DNA of 64,000 nucleotides from Poriferisodalis sp965221195 (GCA_965221195.1 OZ244864.1:1922001-1986000), one strand, 5' to 3'. Counted from the stretch's first letter, positions 1-9,483 are shown. A program made the numbers and translations. The notes: generated from the sequence alone by a model not told the origin.

Positions 1-1355
1 TCAGCCACCACAGCGGGCTTGTTGAGGCTGGGTCGCTGTTTTGTTGCGTCGTCGGTTACCGCGAAGACGGCCACCGCTACGGCCACGAAGCGGTGAGCGC
101 TGGCGCTGCTGCGCTGCTCGTTGAACGCGAACTTGAGCTGAGCGTGCCTCAGATCGTGGTGCCCAACGTGCGTGAAGCCGTCGGCCCCGCAGCGGCGGCA
201 GTCTGGGATTATCCGTGGCGCCGCTGCACGCTCATCGGTGTGACTGGCACTGCGGGCAAGACCACCGTTGCTCATGCCATCGGGGCTATCGCACGGTCGT
301 GTGGTGTGACCTGCGAAGTGATTGGAACCCTCGACGGTTCGCGCACAACCCCAGAAGCGCCGCTGCTTTATCGCCGCATCGATGCCGCCGCAAAGGCCGG
401 GGTTGACATGGCAGTTGTGGAGGTTTCCTCTCACGCTCTGGCTCTAGGTCGGGTCGATGGTGCTCAGTTCGCAGCGAGCGTTTTCACCAACCTTTCCCAT
501 GAGCATCTCGACTATCACGGATCAATGGAGGACTACTTCGCTGCCAAAGCCCGGCTCTTCGACGAACGGACTAACACAGCAGTGATCAACGTGGCCGACC
601 CTTGGGGTCGCGCTCTGGTCAGGCTTGCCGCTGGGCGTAACGATTCTGTGGTGGAGTGGCAGCCCTCCGATGTCAGCGAAACAGACGTAGATGAGCGAGG
701 CATCGCCGGTGTGTGGCGCGGACGACCTTTCCGCTGCGGACTGCTGGGCCGCGTCAATGTGGCAAACGTCGCGGCGGCTGCTGCTGTTGCAAGCGCAGTT
801 GGTTTCGACGACGATGCCGTAGCAACCGCGATGTCAGCCGTCGGCCCGGTGCCGGGCCGACTGTGGCCGGTCAGCGGGCCTGATGACGACATCTGTGTGC
901 TGGTTGATTTTGCTCACAAGCCCGATGCGCTCAGCGCGACTCTGGCAAGCGCCCGGGAACTAGGCCAACCCGGTGGTCGGTTGTGGGCGGTCTTCGGTGC
1001 TGGCGGGGACCGCGACACAACCAAGCGCGCTCTGATGGGAGCTGCCGCTGGCCGTCACTCAGACGTGATGGTGCTCACCTCGGACAATCCGCGCAGCGAA
1101 GAGCCCTCCCAGATCGTGGAGGCGATTGCGTCGGGCGCCAATAGCCGTTGCCCGCACGACGGACGCCTGCACATTGAACTCGACCGGGCCGCTGCCATCT
1201 CCTATGCGATCCACAGCGCCGATCCCGGCGATGTGGTGGTGATAGCCGGCAAGGGTCACGAAAAGTTCCAACTGATCGGCGACCGTTCCATTCCCTTTGA
1301 CGACACCGAAGTAGCAGCACAGCAGCTGAGACGGCGCAGAGGTTCGCTGCGATGA
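1..1355 (+). CDS. murE: UDP-MurNAc-tripeptide synthetase MurE (5' end cut by window edge)
   Basis: This cytoplasmic ligase adds the third amino acid of the peptidoglycan stem peptide. The reading frame is open from base 3 and the first codons (VEAGSLFCCVVG, then DGH) match the family's N-terminal domain, so the true start lies upstream of the window. The ATP loop GTAGKTT is near base 245, VVEVSSHAL near 415, and DNPRSEEP near 1083. Known of the family: DNPR selects meso-diaminopimelate, so the wall is inferred to be mDAP-type. The stop overlaps mraY as ATGA. No murF follows, although it usually sits here. Confidence 0.96.
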   Translation, partial: SHHSGLVEAGSLFCCVVGYREDGHRYGHEAVSAGAAALLVERELELSVPQIVVPNVREAVGPAAAAVWDYPWRRCTLIGVTGTAGKTTVAHAIGAIARSCGVTCEVIGTLDGSRTTPEAPLLYRRIDAAAKAGVDMAVVEVSSHALALGRVDGAQFAASVFTNLSHEHLDYHGSMEDYFAAKARLFDERTNTAVINVADPWGRALVRLAAGRNDSVVEWQPSDVSETDVDERGIAGVWRGRPFRCGLLGRVNVANVAAAAAVASAVGFDDDAVATAMSAVGPVPGRLWPVSGPDDDICVLVDFAHKPDALSATLASARELGQPGGRLWAVFGAGGDRDTTKRALMGAAAGRHSDVMVLTSDNPRSEEPSQIVEAIASGANSRCPHDGRLHIELDRAAAISYAIHSADPGDVVVIAGKGHEKFQLIGDRSIPFDDTEVAAQQLRRRRGSLR

Positions 1356-2404
1356 TCGCCCTGCTGATCGCGGCCATCTCATCTATGAGCGTCTCGCTCG
1401 TTGGAACGCGCTACCTCATTCCTTGGCTGCAAGCTCGAGGCGTTGGTCAGCCGATCCGCCTAGACGGACCCCGCGGGCACATCACCAAGGCCGGCACACC
1501 AACTATGGGCGGCGTCGCCATCATCGCGGCGGCGGTCGTGGGCTATGTCGTCAGCCATCTGCGCGCCGAGACGGTCATTACGCGATCGGGCATAGTGCTC
1601 GTCGCCGCGGTGAGCGCTGCTGGGCTCGTGGGGCTTATCGATGACTGGATCAAGGTCAGTCGTGAGCGCAACTTAGGACTCACCAAGGGAGCCAAACTGG
1701 TAGGGCTGGGCAGTGTCGGCGTTGGCTTCGCGGTTGCCACGACATGGTGGGTCAACACGGAGACCGTTGTGGCGTTCACCCGACTTGACGGCAATGCCCT
1801 GCGTTTGCCGGTCGCTGTGTGGATTCTGTGGGCCGTGGTGATTGTGATGGGTACCTCTAACGCTGTCAATCTCACCGACGGGCTAGACGGACTAGCCGCC
1901 GGCGCTGCCGCTTTGGCGTTTGCTGCTTTTGTGATCATCGGTTACTGGGCGTTCCGGCATCCGATCTCTTATGACGTCAAGCACTCGCTCGATTTGGCCA
2001 TCGTGGCTGCCGCTATGGCAGGTGCCTGCGCGGGATTCTTGTGGTGGAACGCGCCGCCGGCTCAAATCTTCATGGGCGACACAGGCTCACTGGCCATCGG
2101 TACTGCCATGGCAGGTTTGGCGATGCTTCTGCATGTCGATTTGCTGCTGCCGATCATCGGCGGTCTGTATGTGATCGAGACGGCTTCGGTCATTCTCCAA
2201 GTCGGCTCGTTTCGGCTGTTCGGCCGTCGTTTGTTCCGGATGGCGCCCATGCACCACCACCTCGAACTCGGAGGCTGGCCCGAAACCACTGTGCTCATTC
2301 GACTCTGGGTGGTGAACACCTTGATGGTCGCGCTTGCACTTGGTTTGTACTACGCCGACTTTTTGAGTCTCGATGTTGTCCAGCTTCCGGGGGGGTTGCT
2401 GTGA
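1352..2404 (+). CDS. mraY: Phospho-MurNAc-pentapeptide transferase MraY
   Basis: Integral membrane enzyme that transfers phospho-MurNAc-pentapeptide from UDP to undecaprenyl phosphate, giving lipid I. The 350 residues are of normal length and consist of about ten hydrophobic segments. Family motifs are present in order: LIDDWIKV, NLTDGLDGLA, FMGDTGSLA and MHHHLEL. It starts inside the murE stop (ATGA) and its own stop overlaps the murD GTG, so translation in this stretch is probably coupled. Confidence 0.97.
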   Translation: MIALLIAAISSMSVSLVGTRYLIPWLQARGVGQPIRLDGPRGHITKAGTPTMGGVAIIAAAVVGYVVSHLRAETVITRSGIVLVAAVSAAGLVGLIDDWIKVSRERNLGLTKGAKLVGLGSVGVGFAVATTWWVNTETVVAFTRLDGNALRLPVAVWILWAVVIVMGTSNAVNLTDGLDGLAAGAAALAFAAFVIIGYWAFRHPISYDVKHSLDLAIVAAAMAGACAGFLWWNAPPAQIFMGDTGSLAIGTAMAGLAMLLHVDLLLPIIGGLYVIETASVILQVGSFRLFGRRLFRMAPMHHHLELGGWPETTVLIRLWVVNTLMVALALGLYYADFLSLDVVQLPGGLL

Positions 2405-3903
2405 GTTCGGCTGCGCTGCGGTTCGCGCATCGCCCGTTGCGGTCGCTCATCGCGCCCGATGACGGACCAGTGGTAGTGGTCGGGCTGGGGAAGACCGGCT
2501 GCGCTGTCGTTGAGGCGCTCACTGTTCGGGGCCATGAGGTAGTCGTAGTCGACGATTGTCCCGCCACAGCAGCACGCAAGGCCGCAGAGGCGGGCCTGCA
2601 TCTAGCCCAAGTGCATGACGCTGCCGATGTCGCTGCGTTGGGTTCGCTCATTGGATCGGCTGCGGCGGTGGTTCCTGCGCCCGGAGTGCCTCCCCGCCAT
2701 CTGTGCTACTCCCTCGCAGACGCCGCTGGTGTGCCGGTGGTGAGCGAGCTAGATCTCGCGGCTCAGTGGGACGGTCGGCCTGTGGCAGCGGTCACCGGCA
2801 CGAACGGCAAGACGACGGTCACCACGTTGGTGGAGCGCATGCTGAACCGCAGCGGCATCGGCGCAGTCGCGGCGGGCAACACCGATATCGCGCTCGTGGA
2901 CGCCATCTCAAAAGACCCCTCCGATGTAGGCGCTTTTGTTGTAGAGGCGTCTTCGTTTCGACTTCATCGGGCGCGCTTGTTTGCCCCTGCGGTGGCCGTG
3001 TGGCTGAACTTGGCACCCGATCATCTGGACTGGCATCCAGATATCGACGACTACGCAGCCTCCAAAGCGCGTATCTGGGCCAACCTGGGTCATCGTGACG
3101 TTGCGGTGGTGCCGTACGGAGATGCCCTTATTGAGCCGTGGGCTGCCAACGTTGAGGCTGCCAAGGTGACGTTCGTGACACCTAGCGCACTTGCGGCTGA
3201 TGCTGATGTCCGTTTCTGCGACGGTGTGCTGACCGCTTACGGCAGCCCACTGATTGATGTCGCCGATATGACGCGTCGGCGCCCGCACGACTTGTCTAAC
3301 GCCGCAGCTGCGACAGCAGTGGCGTTGGAGATGGGAGCCAGCACGGACGCCGTCGCAGCCGAGCTGAGGTCGTTTTCGGGGCTGGCTCATCGACTGGCCT
3401 TCGTCGGTCGCGTGGGTGGCGTGAGTTTTCACGACGACAGCAAGGCAACTGCGCCGCACGCCACCGTGACAGCGCTAGCTGGTTTCGCCGACGCCGTCCT
3501 CATCGCCGGCGGGCGCAACAAAGGCCTCGATTTGGGCGAGTTGGCCGCTGTAGCGCCACATGTGCGCGGCGTGGTCGCCATTGGGGAGGCCGCCGGGGAA
3601 GTGCTCGCCTGTTTCAACCAAGCAGGTATGCGCCAAGTTGAGCTGTGTAGGGCAGCGTCGATGCCTTCCGCCGTGGAGGCGGCGTACCAAATGGCTCAGC
3701 CGACCGGTGATGTTGTGCTGTCGCCCGCTTGCGCTTCTTTCGACTGGTACGACAGCTACCACGACCGGGGCCAGCACTTCGTCGCTTCGGTGACCGACCT
3801 GCGAGCCCGCCACGCAAGCCCCGACTGTGTAACTGGTGACTGTGTAACCGGCGACTGGGTAACCACTGACCGCGGCGAACTTGGTTCTCAGGAGCCGCAA
3901 TGA
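2401..3903 (+). CDS. murD: UDP-MurNAc-L-alanine:D-glutamate ligase MurD
   Basis: Adds D-glutamate to UDP-MurNAc-L-Ala in the cytoplasm. I chose GTG 2401 because it overlaps the mraY stop (GTGA) and is followed by the N-terminal nucleotide-binding fold VVVVGLGKTG; the open frame upstream of it only shadows mraY. GTNGKTT lies near residue 133 and SPACASFDWYDSYHDRG near the C-terminus. The protein (500 aa) ends in an unusual tail, beyond the normal fold, that contains three 15-bp tandem units (CVTGD-like). The stop overlaps ftsW as ATGA. Confidence 0.96.
   Translation: MSSAALRFAHRPLRSLIAPDDGPVVVVGLGKTGCAVVEALTVRGHEVVVVDDCPATAARKAAEAGLHLAQVHDAADVAALGSLIGSAAAVVPAPGVPPRHLCYSLADAAGVPVVSELDLAAQWDGRPVAAVTGTNGKTTVTTLVERMLNRSGIGAVAAGNTDIALVDAISKDPSDVGAFVVEASSFRLHRARLFAPAVAVWLNLAPDHLDWHPDIDDYAASKARIWANLGHRDVAVVPYGDALIEPWAANVEAAKVTFVTPSALAADADVRFCDGVLTAYGSPLIDVADMTRRRPHDLSNAAAATAVALEMGASTDAVAAELRSFSGLAHRLAFVGRVGGVSFHDDSKATAPHATVTALAGFADAVLIAGGRNKGLDLGELAAVAPHVRGVVAIGEAAGEVLACFNQAGMRQVELCRAASMPSAVEAAYQMAQPTGDVVLSPACASFDWYDSYHDRGQHFVASVTDLRARHASPDCVTGDCVTGDWVTTDRGELGSQEPQ
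3823..3867 (+). repeat. 15-bp tandem repeat (3 units) at the 3' end of murD
   Basis: Units 3823-3837, 3838-3852 and 3853-3867 encode D(C/W)VT(G/T) repeats after the conserved C-terminal domain. Confidence 0.88.
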
Positions 3904-5015
3904 ACAAGCTGGACCTGCGCCGCGCGTCAAACGGGCCCTCGGTCCGCTACGCGGCGCTGATGTCTGCGGTGCTGCTGCTGCTGCTCACCGGTGTGGTGTT
4001 GGTGCTTTCTGCTACTTCGGCCTTAGGCGCAGCAGCGCCAGACCGCCCACTGCACCACTTCACCCGACACCTGTGGTCGGTCGGCGTCGCCAGCGCTGTG
4101 CTGCTTGTCGCTCTCGGGGTTGATTACCGCCGTTGGCGGCTGTTCGCGGTGCCGCTGGCTGGTGCCAGTGGCATATTGCTGATCGTCGTGCTGGTCGTTG
4201 GAACTCGCGCAGGCGGGGCCCGTCGATGGCTCGATATTGGTGGCTTCAGCGTGCAGCCCTCTGAGATCGTCAAGCTGTCTCTCATCGTGGCGCTAGCAGC
4301 GTTCCTTGATGCCCGCAAAGAACAGATCCACCGGCCGGACCGGATCCTGCGACCGACGATGCTGATGCTGACCGTTGTCTGTGCGCTCGTGCTAGCTCAG
4401 CCTGACCTCGGCACCACACTGATACTGGTCGGCATCGCGGCGGGGATGATCTTCGTCGCTGGACTGCCGGGCCGAGATCTCGCCAAGATCTTCGCAATAG
4501 TGGCCTTCGCGGCACCTTTGCTGGCGTACCTCGCTCCGTATCGGCGTGAGCGCCTGACGGGGTTTTTGGACCCGATAGCGGAACGTGCCGACAGTGGCTA
4601 TCAGACCTTCCAGAGCTTGGTGGGCTTAGCGCAAGGCGGAGTGCGCGGCACAGGACTCGGCGCTGGTCAGGCTAAGTGGGGATGGGTGCCCAATGCCCCA
4701 ACCGATTTCATTTTCGTGATCGTCGGCGAGGAAATGGGACTCTTTGGCGCGTTAGGGCTTTTGACGCTGTTAGGTGTGGTGGGTGTCGGCGGTTTCCGGT
4801 CTTCGCAGAAGGCCCCAGATTTGTTCGGTTCGTTGGTGGCAGCGGGAATAGCCGTCTGGTTCATACTGCAGACGGTGATCAATGTTGGTGGTGTGGTTGG
4901 ATTGTTGCCGGTGACCGGTGTGCCATTGCCGTTTTTGTCCTTCGGTGGTTCGTCGCTTGTGGTGACATCGGCTGCTGCTGGGCTGCTTTTGAACGTGACA
5001 CGGCGATCCGGCTGA
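3900..5015 (+). CDS. ftsW: Peptidoglycan glycosyltransferase FtsW (SEDS family)
   Basis: Polytopic SEDS protein that polymerises lipid II at the division septum together with a class B penicillin-binding protein. The 371 residues include about ten membrane segments and the family motifs RWLDIGGFSVQPSE, QPDLGTTLI, IVGEEMGLFG and PLPFLSFGGSSL. It overlaps murD by four bases and sits three bases before murG, the usual dcw order. FtsW is favoured over RodA because of this context. Confidence 0.94.
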   Translation: MNKLDLRRASNGPSVRYAALMSAVLLLLLTGVVLVLSATSALGAAAPDRPLHHFTRHLWSVGVASAVLLVALGVDYRRWRLFAVPLAGASGILLIVVLVVGTRAGGARRWLDIGGFSVQPSEIVKLSLIVALAAFLDARKEQIHRPDRILRPTMLMLTVVCALVLAQPDLGTTLILVGIAAGMIFVAGLPGRDLAKIFAIVAFAAPLLAYLAPYRRERLTGFLDPIAERADSGYQTFQSLVGLAQGGVRGTGLGAGQAKWGWVPNAPTDFIFVIVGEEMGLFGALGLLTLLGVVGVGGFRSSQKAPDLFGSLVAAGIAVWFILQTVINVGGVVGLLPVTGVPLPFLSFGGSSLVVTSAAAGLLLNVTRRSG

Positions 5016-5018
5016 ACC

Positions 5019-6227
5019 GTGGCAGCACGACCTCACCCTGCCCGAGTCCCGAGCGTTCTCATCGCCGGCGGGGGAACTGCGGGCCATCTCATGGCAGGCC
5101 TAGCGGTGGCTGATGCGCTAACTGAGGACGGCTGGCCTGCTGAGGAGATCCATTTCGTGGGCAGCAGGCGAGGTATGGACTCTCAGCTGGTGCCCGCTGC
5201 GGGTTTCGGCCTCACTGCGCTGGGCGGGCGCGGTCTCACTGCGCGCCGAGTGAACTTCACCAACGCGGCAGCGGCGACGAGCTTGGCATGGGCCGCGCTT
5301 CGGGGCGTCGCTTTGGTCCGTAAGCGACGCCCTGTCGCAGTGCTGTCGCTCGGTGGCTACGCCGCCATCCCCGCTGCGCTGGGGGCTGTGGTCTGGCGTG
5401 TGCCGTTGGTGATTGCCGAACAGAACGCCGTTTCGTCTGGCGCTAACCGCATGTTCGGACGTTTCGCTCGCGCCGCGGCGGTGCCAGTGAGCGGCACTGG
5501 CCTGCGCCGCGAAGTCGTTACTGGCAATCCGGTGCGTCCACAAGTCGCCCAAGCGGCGCGTGAAGAGGTTGATGCCCGCGCACGTCTCGGCTGGCCCGCC
5601 GCGGCCACGTGCATTGTTGTCTTCGGCGGCTCGCTGGGCTCGCGCCGCATCAACACCGCCGTGTGGTCGGCGTTGTCGTCGTTGCAGCGTCGAGACGGCG
5701 TGTTTGTGCATCACGTCGTCGGCCGCAGAGACTGGGAAGACCGTCCTGCTGATCCCGCTCCGCGGCCCAGCGGCGCAAAAGTTCGTGAGTGGTACCGCGC
5801 TGTCCCTTTCGACGATGATTTGCCGATGGCGCTTGCAGCAGCCGATTTGGCGATCTGTCGCTCGGGCGCGTCTACCGTGGCTGAGCTGTCCGTGCTCGGC
5901 ACCCCGGCAGTGCTTGTGCCGTTGCCGATTGCCACCGGCGACCATCAGCGACGCAATGCTCAAGCGCTGGCAGTTACCGGACAGGCGCGCATTGTGGCTG
6001 ATGCCGACCTCGACGGTTCCCGGCTCCTCGCAGAGATCGAGGCATTGGCTGAGCGCAAGAGAACCACCCAAGAGCCTGCCGCTGGGGATCCTGGCCTGCG
6101 AGATTCTGGTGCTGGGGGATCTGCCTTCGGTCGCGTTGATGCTGCCCAGCGCGTCGCCCGGCTGGTTATCAGCAACAGCGCTGCTGTGCCCGAAGGAGTA
6201 ACGCCGAACCCAGAGCGCGCACCATGA
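5019..6227 (+). CDS. murG: Lipid II synthase MurG (GlcNAc transferase)
   Basis: Peripheral membrane GT-B glycosyltransferase that adds GlcNAc to lipid I, forming lipid II. It starts at GTG 5019, three bases after ftsW. Motifs seen: GGGTAGHL near the N-terminus, AEQNAV, FGGSLGSRRIN at the start of the second Rossmann domain, CRSGASTVAEL and the ATGDHQRRNA segment for UDP-GlcNAc binding. At 402 aa it is slightly longer than usual because of a low-complexity C-terminal extension. The stop overlaps murC. Confidence 0.96.
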   Translation: MAARPHPARVPSVLIAGGGTAGHLMAGLAVADALTEDGWPAEEIHFVGSRRGMDSQLVPAAGFGLTALGGRGLTARRVNFTNAAAATSLAWAALRGVALVRKRRPVAVLSLGGYAAIPAALGAVVWRVPLVIAEQNAVSSGANRMFGRFARAAAVPVSGTGLRREVVTGNPVRPQVAQAAREEVDARARLGWPAAATCIVVFGGSLGSRRINTAVWSALSSLQRRDGVFVHHVVGRRDWEDRPADPAPRPSGAKVREWYRAVPFDDDLPMALAAADLAICRSGASTVAELSVLGTPAVLVPLPIATGDHQRRNAQALAVTGQARIVADADLDGSRLLAEIEALAERKRTTQEPAAGDPGLRDSGAGGSAFGRVDAAQRVARLVISNSAAVPEGVTPNPERAP

Positions 6228-7603
6228 CCAAAACGGCCATCGATCTCAGCGAACCTCGCCGGATTCATCTCGTCGGTGCCGACGGCGCGGGCATGAACGC
6301 CATCGGCTTGGTGCTCGCAGAGATGGGCCACAACCTCAGCGGCAGCGATTTGAGATCCGGACCGGGCCTGAGAAGGCTCGCAGCTCACGGAGTGCGCGTC
6401 GCCGTCGGCCACGACCCCACCAACGTCGGTGACGCTGACATCGTGGCGCACTCCACTGCAGTGCCCCAGACCAACGCCGAGTTGGTTGAAGCCCGCAACC
6501 GCGCGATACCGGTACTCAGTCGCGCTGAGCTGCTCAGCGGCATCTGCAGCCGCAAGCGGACGCTGGCAGTCGGCGGCACCCACGGCAAAACGACTACGGC
6601 ATCCATGCTTTCGCTGTGCCTAGTCGCCGCCGGACAGCGTCCGTCCTTCCTAGTTGGCGGCGAAATGAACGAGATCGGTTCAGGCGCTGTGTGGGATACC
6701 GCCGGGGAGTGGTTCGTCGTCGAAGCGGACGAATCCGACGGCACGTTTGTTGAGCTAGGTGCCGACGCTGTGCTGGTCACCAGCGCAGAACCTGACCATA
6801 TTGAGCACTACGGCAGCTTCGAGTCTCTCCTCAACGCGTTCAGCCAGTTTTGCTTTGATGCTGCAGGTCCTCGCGTGTTGTGCGCGGACGACCGCGAGAC
6901 AGCCGCGTTGGCCGCACGCCTCGGTAGCTGCGTCACGTATGGAACTTCACCGCAGGCGGATTACCGAATCGTTGGTGCCCATTGCGGACGCTCGGGTGCG
7001 CGCTTTGAGTTGTTAGTCGGTGACGTTTCGATTGGTGTGTGCGAAATGCCGTTGCCGGGCATGCACAACGTGATTAACGCAGCGGGCGCGTTGGCGGCGG
7101 CCCTCGAACTTGGTGCCGCAGCCGAGCCGATGATTGAGGCGCTGGAACGGTTCGGCGGCGTGGCGCGCAGGTTCGAGCGTCGCGGCGAATGCGACGGCAT
7201 CTCCTTTATCGATGACTACGCGCATTTGCCGACCGAAGTAGCGGCCGCGATTGCTGCGGCGCGCAGCGGGGGATGGCGGCGCGTGGTGGTGGTCTTTCAA
7301 CCACATCGTTATTCGCGCGTCGCAACGCTGTGGCAGGACTTCGCGGATGCATTCGCCGACGCCGATCTCTTGGTGCTGACCGACATCTACTCGGCCGGGG
7401 AAGTGCCGCGTCCGGGCATCTCCACAGAGTTGGTGCTAGGGGCTGTGCTGGATGCCCATCCGTATGCATCGGTGGCGTATCTGCCTGCGCGAGCTGAGTT
7501 GCGGTCGTATCTGCGCCGGAATCTGCGACCGGGAGATCTCTGCTTAACGCTGGGAGCGGGCGATCTGACGACACTGGCAGATGAGCTCACCCATGCGCCT
7601 TGA
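6224..7603 (+). CDS. murC: UDP-MurNAc:L-alanine ligase MurC
   Basis: Cytoplasmic Mur ligase that adds L-alanine, the first stem residue. The N-terminal UDP-binding fold (HLVGADGAGMNAIG), the ATP loop GGTHGKTTT, EADESDGTF and DDYAHLPTE are all present, and 459 aa is the usual length. ATG 6224 overlaps the murG stop. The 3' end overlaps murB by 23 bases. Confidence 0.96.
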   Translation: MTKTAIDLSEPRRIHLVGADGAGMNAIGLVLAEMGHNLSGSDLRSGPGLRRLAAHGVRVAVGHDPTNVGDADIVAHSTAVPQTNAELVEARNRAIPVLSRAELLSGICSRKRTLAVGGTHGKTTTASMLSLCLVAAGQRPSFLVGGEMNEIGSGAVWDTAGEWFVVEADESDGTFVELGADAVLVTSAEPDHIEHYGSFESLLNAFSQFCFDAAGPRVLCADDRETAALAARLGSCVTYGTSPQADYRIVGAHCGRSGARFELLVGDVSIGVCEMPLPGMHNVINAAGALAAALELGAAAEPMIEALERFGGVARRFERRGECDGISFIDDYAHLPTEVAAAIAAARSGGWRRVVVVFQPHRYSRVATLWQDFADAFADADLLVLTDIYSAGEVPRPGISTELVLGAVLDAHPYASVAYLPARAELRSYLRRNLRPGDLCLTLGAGDLTTLADELTHAP

Positions 7604-8552
7604 TCGTTGGACCGATCCCGATGCAGTTGCGACGGCTGCTGCTGTGCTGGGACCGCGAGCGCGCGTCAATGCGCCTTTGGGTGCTGTGACGACGTCGCGT
7701 GTGGGTGGTCCTGCTGCTGTGGCGTTCGAGGCGAACAATCAAGCGGATCTGCTGCGAGCGCGTGATGCGGGCGAAGCCTCCAAGTTGGAGATCATCGTGA
7801 TCGGACGCGGCTCGAATCTGCTAGTTGCCGATCGCGGTTTTGAGGGCATAGCGCTGTTCTTGGGCGAGGCGTATAGCCAGATAACCATCGACCCAGCCGC
7901 GGCGACGGTCACCGCGGGCGCTGCTGTGGCGCTACCGGTGTTGGCGCGCCGGTGCGCGGGTGCCGGTATCGGCGGGCTCGAATGGGTAGTTGGTGTTCCC
8001 GGTTCGTTAGGCGGGGCAGTGCGCATGAACGCAGGAGGGCACGGCAGCGACATGGCCTCCTGCCTCCTTGATGTCGACATCGCAGACCTCTTCGGTGTTG
8101 GCCTGCGTCCGCCAACCCTCAGGCGTAGCGTCGATGACTTGGGTTTGGGGTACCGCCGCAGCGGCCTCACCGACAGCGATGTTGTGCTGAGTGCTCGGCT
8201 GGCAGGCCACCGAACCTCGCCCGATACCGCCATGAGCCGAATATCGGAGATCGTCCGCTGGCGCCGCACCCATCAACCTCGAGGTCACAACGCCGGCTCG
8301 GTTTTTATGAATCCACCATCGGGCTCCGCTGGGGCACAGATCGATCAGGCCGGACTGCGAGGCAGGCGCGTCGGTTCTGCGGAAGTGTCTCGGACCCACG
8401 CCAACTTCATCGTTTCTGATTCGGGAGGCAAAGCCGCCGACGTGGTTGCGTTGATGGCTGAGATCCGCCGGTGTGTCAACGATCACTGCGGTGTTGTGCT
8501 GCAGCCCGAAGTTCGTCTAGTGGGTTTTGATGCTGCGCCTTGGCCCGACTGA
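7581..8552 (+). CDS. murB: UDP-N-acetylenolpyruvoylglucosamine reductase MurB
   Basis: FAD-dependent reductase that makes UDP-MurNAc. The FAD-binding signature GRGSNLLVAD and the GVPGSLGGAVRMNAG loop are clear, followed by NAGSVFMNP with the catalytic serine of the family and THANFIVSD near the C-terminus. Length (323 aa) is normal. The start could also be ATG 7593; neither start has a strong ribosome binding site, and both lie within the end of murC, suggesting coupled translation. Confidence 0.94.
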   Translation: MSSPMRLDRWTDPDAVATAAAVLGPRARVNAPLGAVTTSRVGGPAAVAFEANNQADLLRARDAGEASKLEIIVIGRGSNLLVADRGFEGIALFLGEAYSQITIDPAAATVTAGAAVALPVLARRCAGAGIGGLEWVVGVPGSLGGAVRMNAGGHGSDMASCLLDVDIADLFGVGLRPPTLRRSVDDLGLGYRRSGLTDSDVVLSARLAGHRTSPDTAMSRISEIVRWRRTHQPRGHNAGSVFMNPPSGSAGAQIDQAGLRGRRVGSAEVSRTHANFIVSDSGGKAADVVALMAEIRRCVNDHCGVVLQPEVRLVGFDAAPWPD

Positions 8553-8600
8553 GTTATTTGGGTTATGCGGGTTGTTTGGTTTGTTTGGGCTGCCTGAGGC

Positions 8601-9368
8601 GTGTTGGCCCGGGTCGTGTTGACCCAAGCGGAGGCACCGCCGCCGCAGCGCACGCGTACCCGTCGTTGGGTGATCGCAGCAGCAGTGACGTTGGTCGTGC
8701 CACTGAGTGGCTTGATCGCAGTAATGGCCGGCGCTTTCGATGTAGACAGCGTCCACTTCAACGGTCTGCATCGGGTGAGCTATGACGAGGCCTACCGGGC
8801 CGCAGCCATCGGTCCGGGCGATTTTTTGGCAACGCTGAACACGGCTGGTGCCCTGGACCGTCTCGGCGAACTGCCGTGGGTAACCAGCGCGCAGATTCGG
8901 CGGCATTGGGGAGGCACCGTAGAGATCAACATCGTCGAGCGCAGCCCCGCGGCGCTTGCGCTTGTTGCACCCCGAAAATGGGCGATCGTCGACCTTGAGG
9001 GACGCGTGCTCACCGCTGCTTTGGCAACCCTGCCGGCGCTGCCGCGCATATCTGGAATAGCCGCAGCGCCCGATGCCGGCGGCTATCTAGCGCCCGACGC
9101 CGACGCTCTGTTAGATGTGATCGATGCCGCAGCCGCTCAGCCTGGTTTTTCGATCCAAGCACTCTGGCGTGACGCGCGCAGCGACATTTGGGCGCGGGTG
9201 CAGCGGCAGCTCGACGGCTCACTCTTTGAAGTGGCACTCGGTGATGAGCGAGCGATTGGGGCGAAGACAGCCGCCATCGCGGCGGTGGTCGTCAACCTTG
9301 AGGCTCCTGACTCAATCTTGGATGTGTCCGTTGCGCATCTCCCCGTCGTGCGCGCACGGGAGCGATGA
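8601..9368 (+). CDS. ftsQ: Cell division protein FtsQ/DivIB
   Basis: Single-pass divisome protein. One membrane helix (about residues 22-46) follows a short basic N-terminus, then comes a POTRA-like segment beginning FDVDSVHFNGLHRVS and including LPWVTSAQIRRHW and VEINIVERSPAAL. Sequence conservation in this family is low, so position between murB and ftsZ carries much of the weight. GTG 8601 was chosen; GTG 8616 and TTG 8619 are alternatives. The preceding 48 bp are TG-rich and hold no gene. Confidence 0.88.
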   Translation: MLARVVLTQAEAPPPQRTRTRRWVIAAAVTLVVPLSGLIAVMAGAFDVDSVHFNGLHRVSYDEAYRAAAIGPGDFLATLNTAGALDRLGELPWVTSAQIRRHWGGTVEINIVERSPAALALVAPRKWAIVDLEGRVLTAALATLPALPRISGIAAAPDAGGYLAPDADALLDVIDAAAAQPGFSIQALWRDARSDIWARVQRQLDGSLFEVALGDERAIGAKTAAIAAVVVNLEAPDSILDVSVAHLPVVRARER

Positions 9369-9452
9369 GTCTCTCCGTCTGCCTAAGCGGGTCTTGCCGA
9401 TGCGAGCAAGAATCGGTACTGTCGGGCTTTGCGCTATTTTCATTAGAAAGTG

Positions 9453-9483
9453 TCGGCTGCGACATTGTTCAAGTCGCAGCCGA
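9453..9483 (+). promoter_or_regulatory. Perfect stem-loop in the ftsZ leader
   Basis: An 11-bp perfect inverted repeat (TCGGCTGCGAC / GTCGCAGCCGA) encloses a 9-base loop, 36 bases before the ftsZ start, inside the 151-bp ftsQ-ftsZ gap. No T-run follows, so a standard intrinsic terminator is unlikely. An RNA structure setting ftsZ dosage, or a protein-binding operator, is inference. Confidence 0.6.

Noticed and set aside
2041..2400. Extension of murD upstream into mraY
   Set aside because: The upstream frame has no family-like residues and overlaps the conserved mraY 3' half; GTG 2401 fits both the fold and the GTGA overlap.
5118..6071. 317-codon minus-strand frame opposite murG
   Set aside because: Antisense of a conserved gene; residues are low complexity and match no fold.
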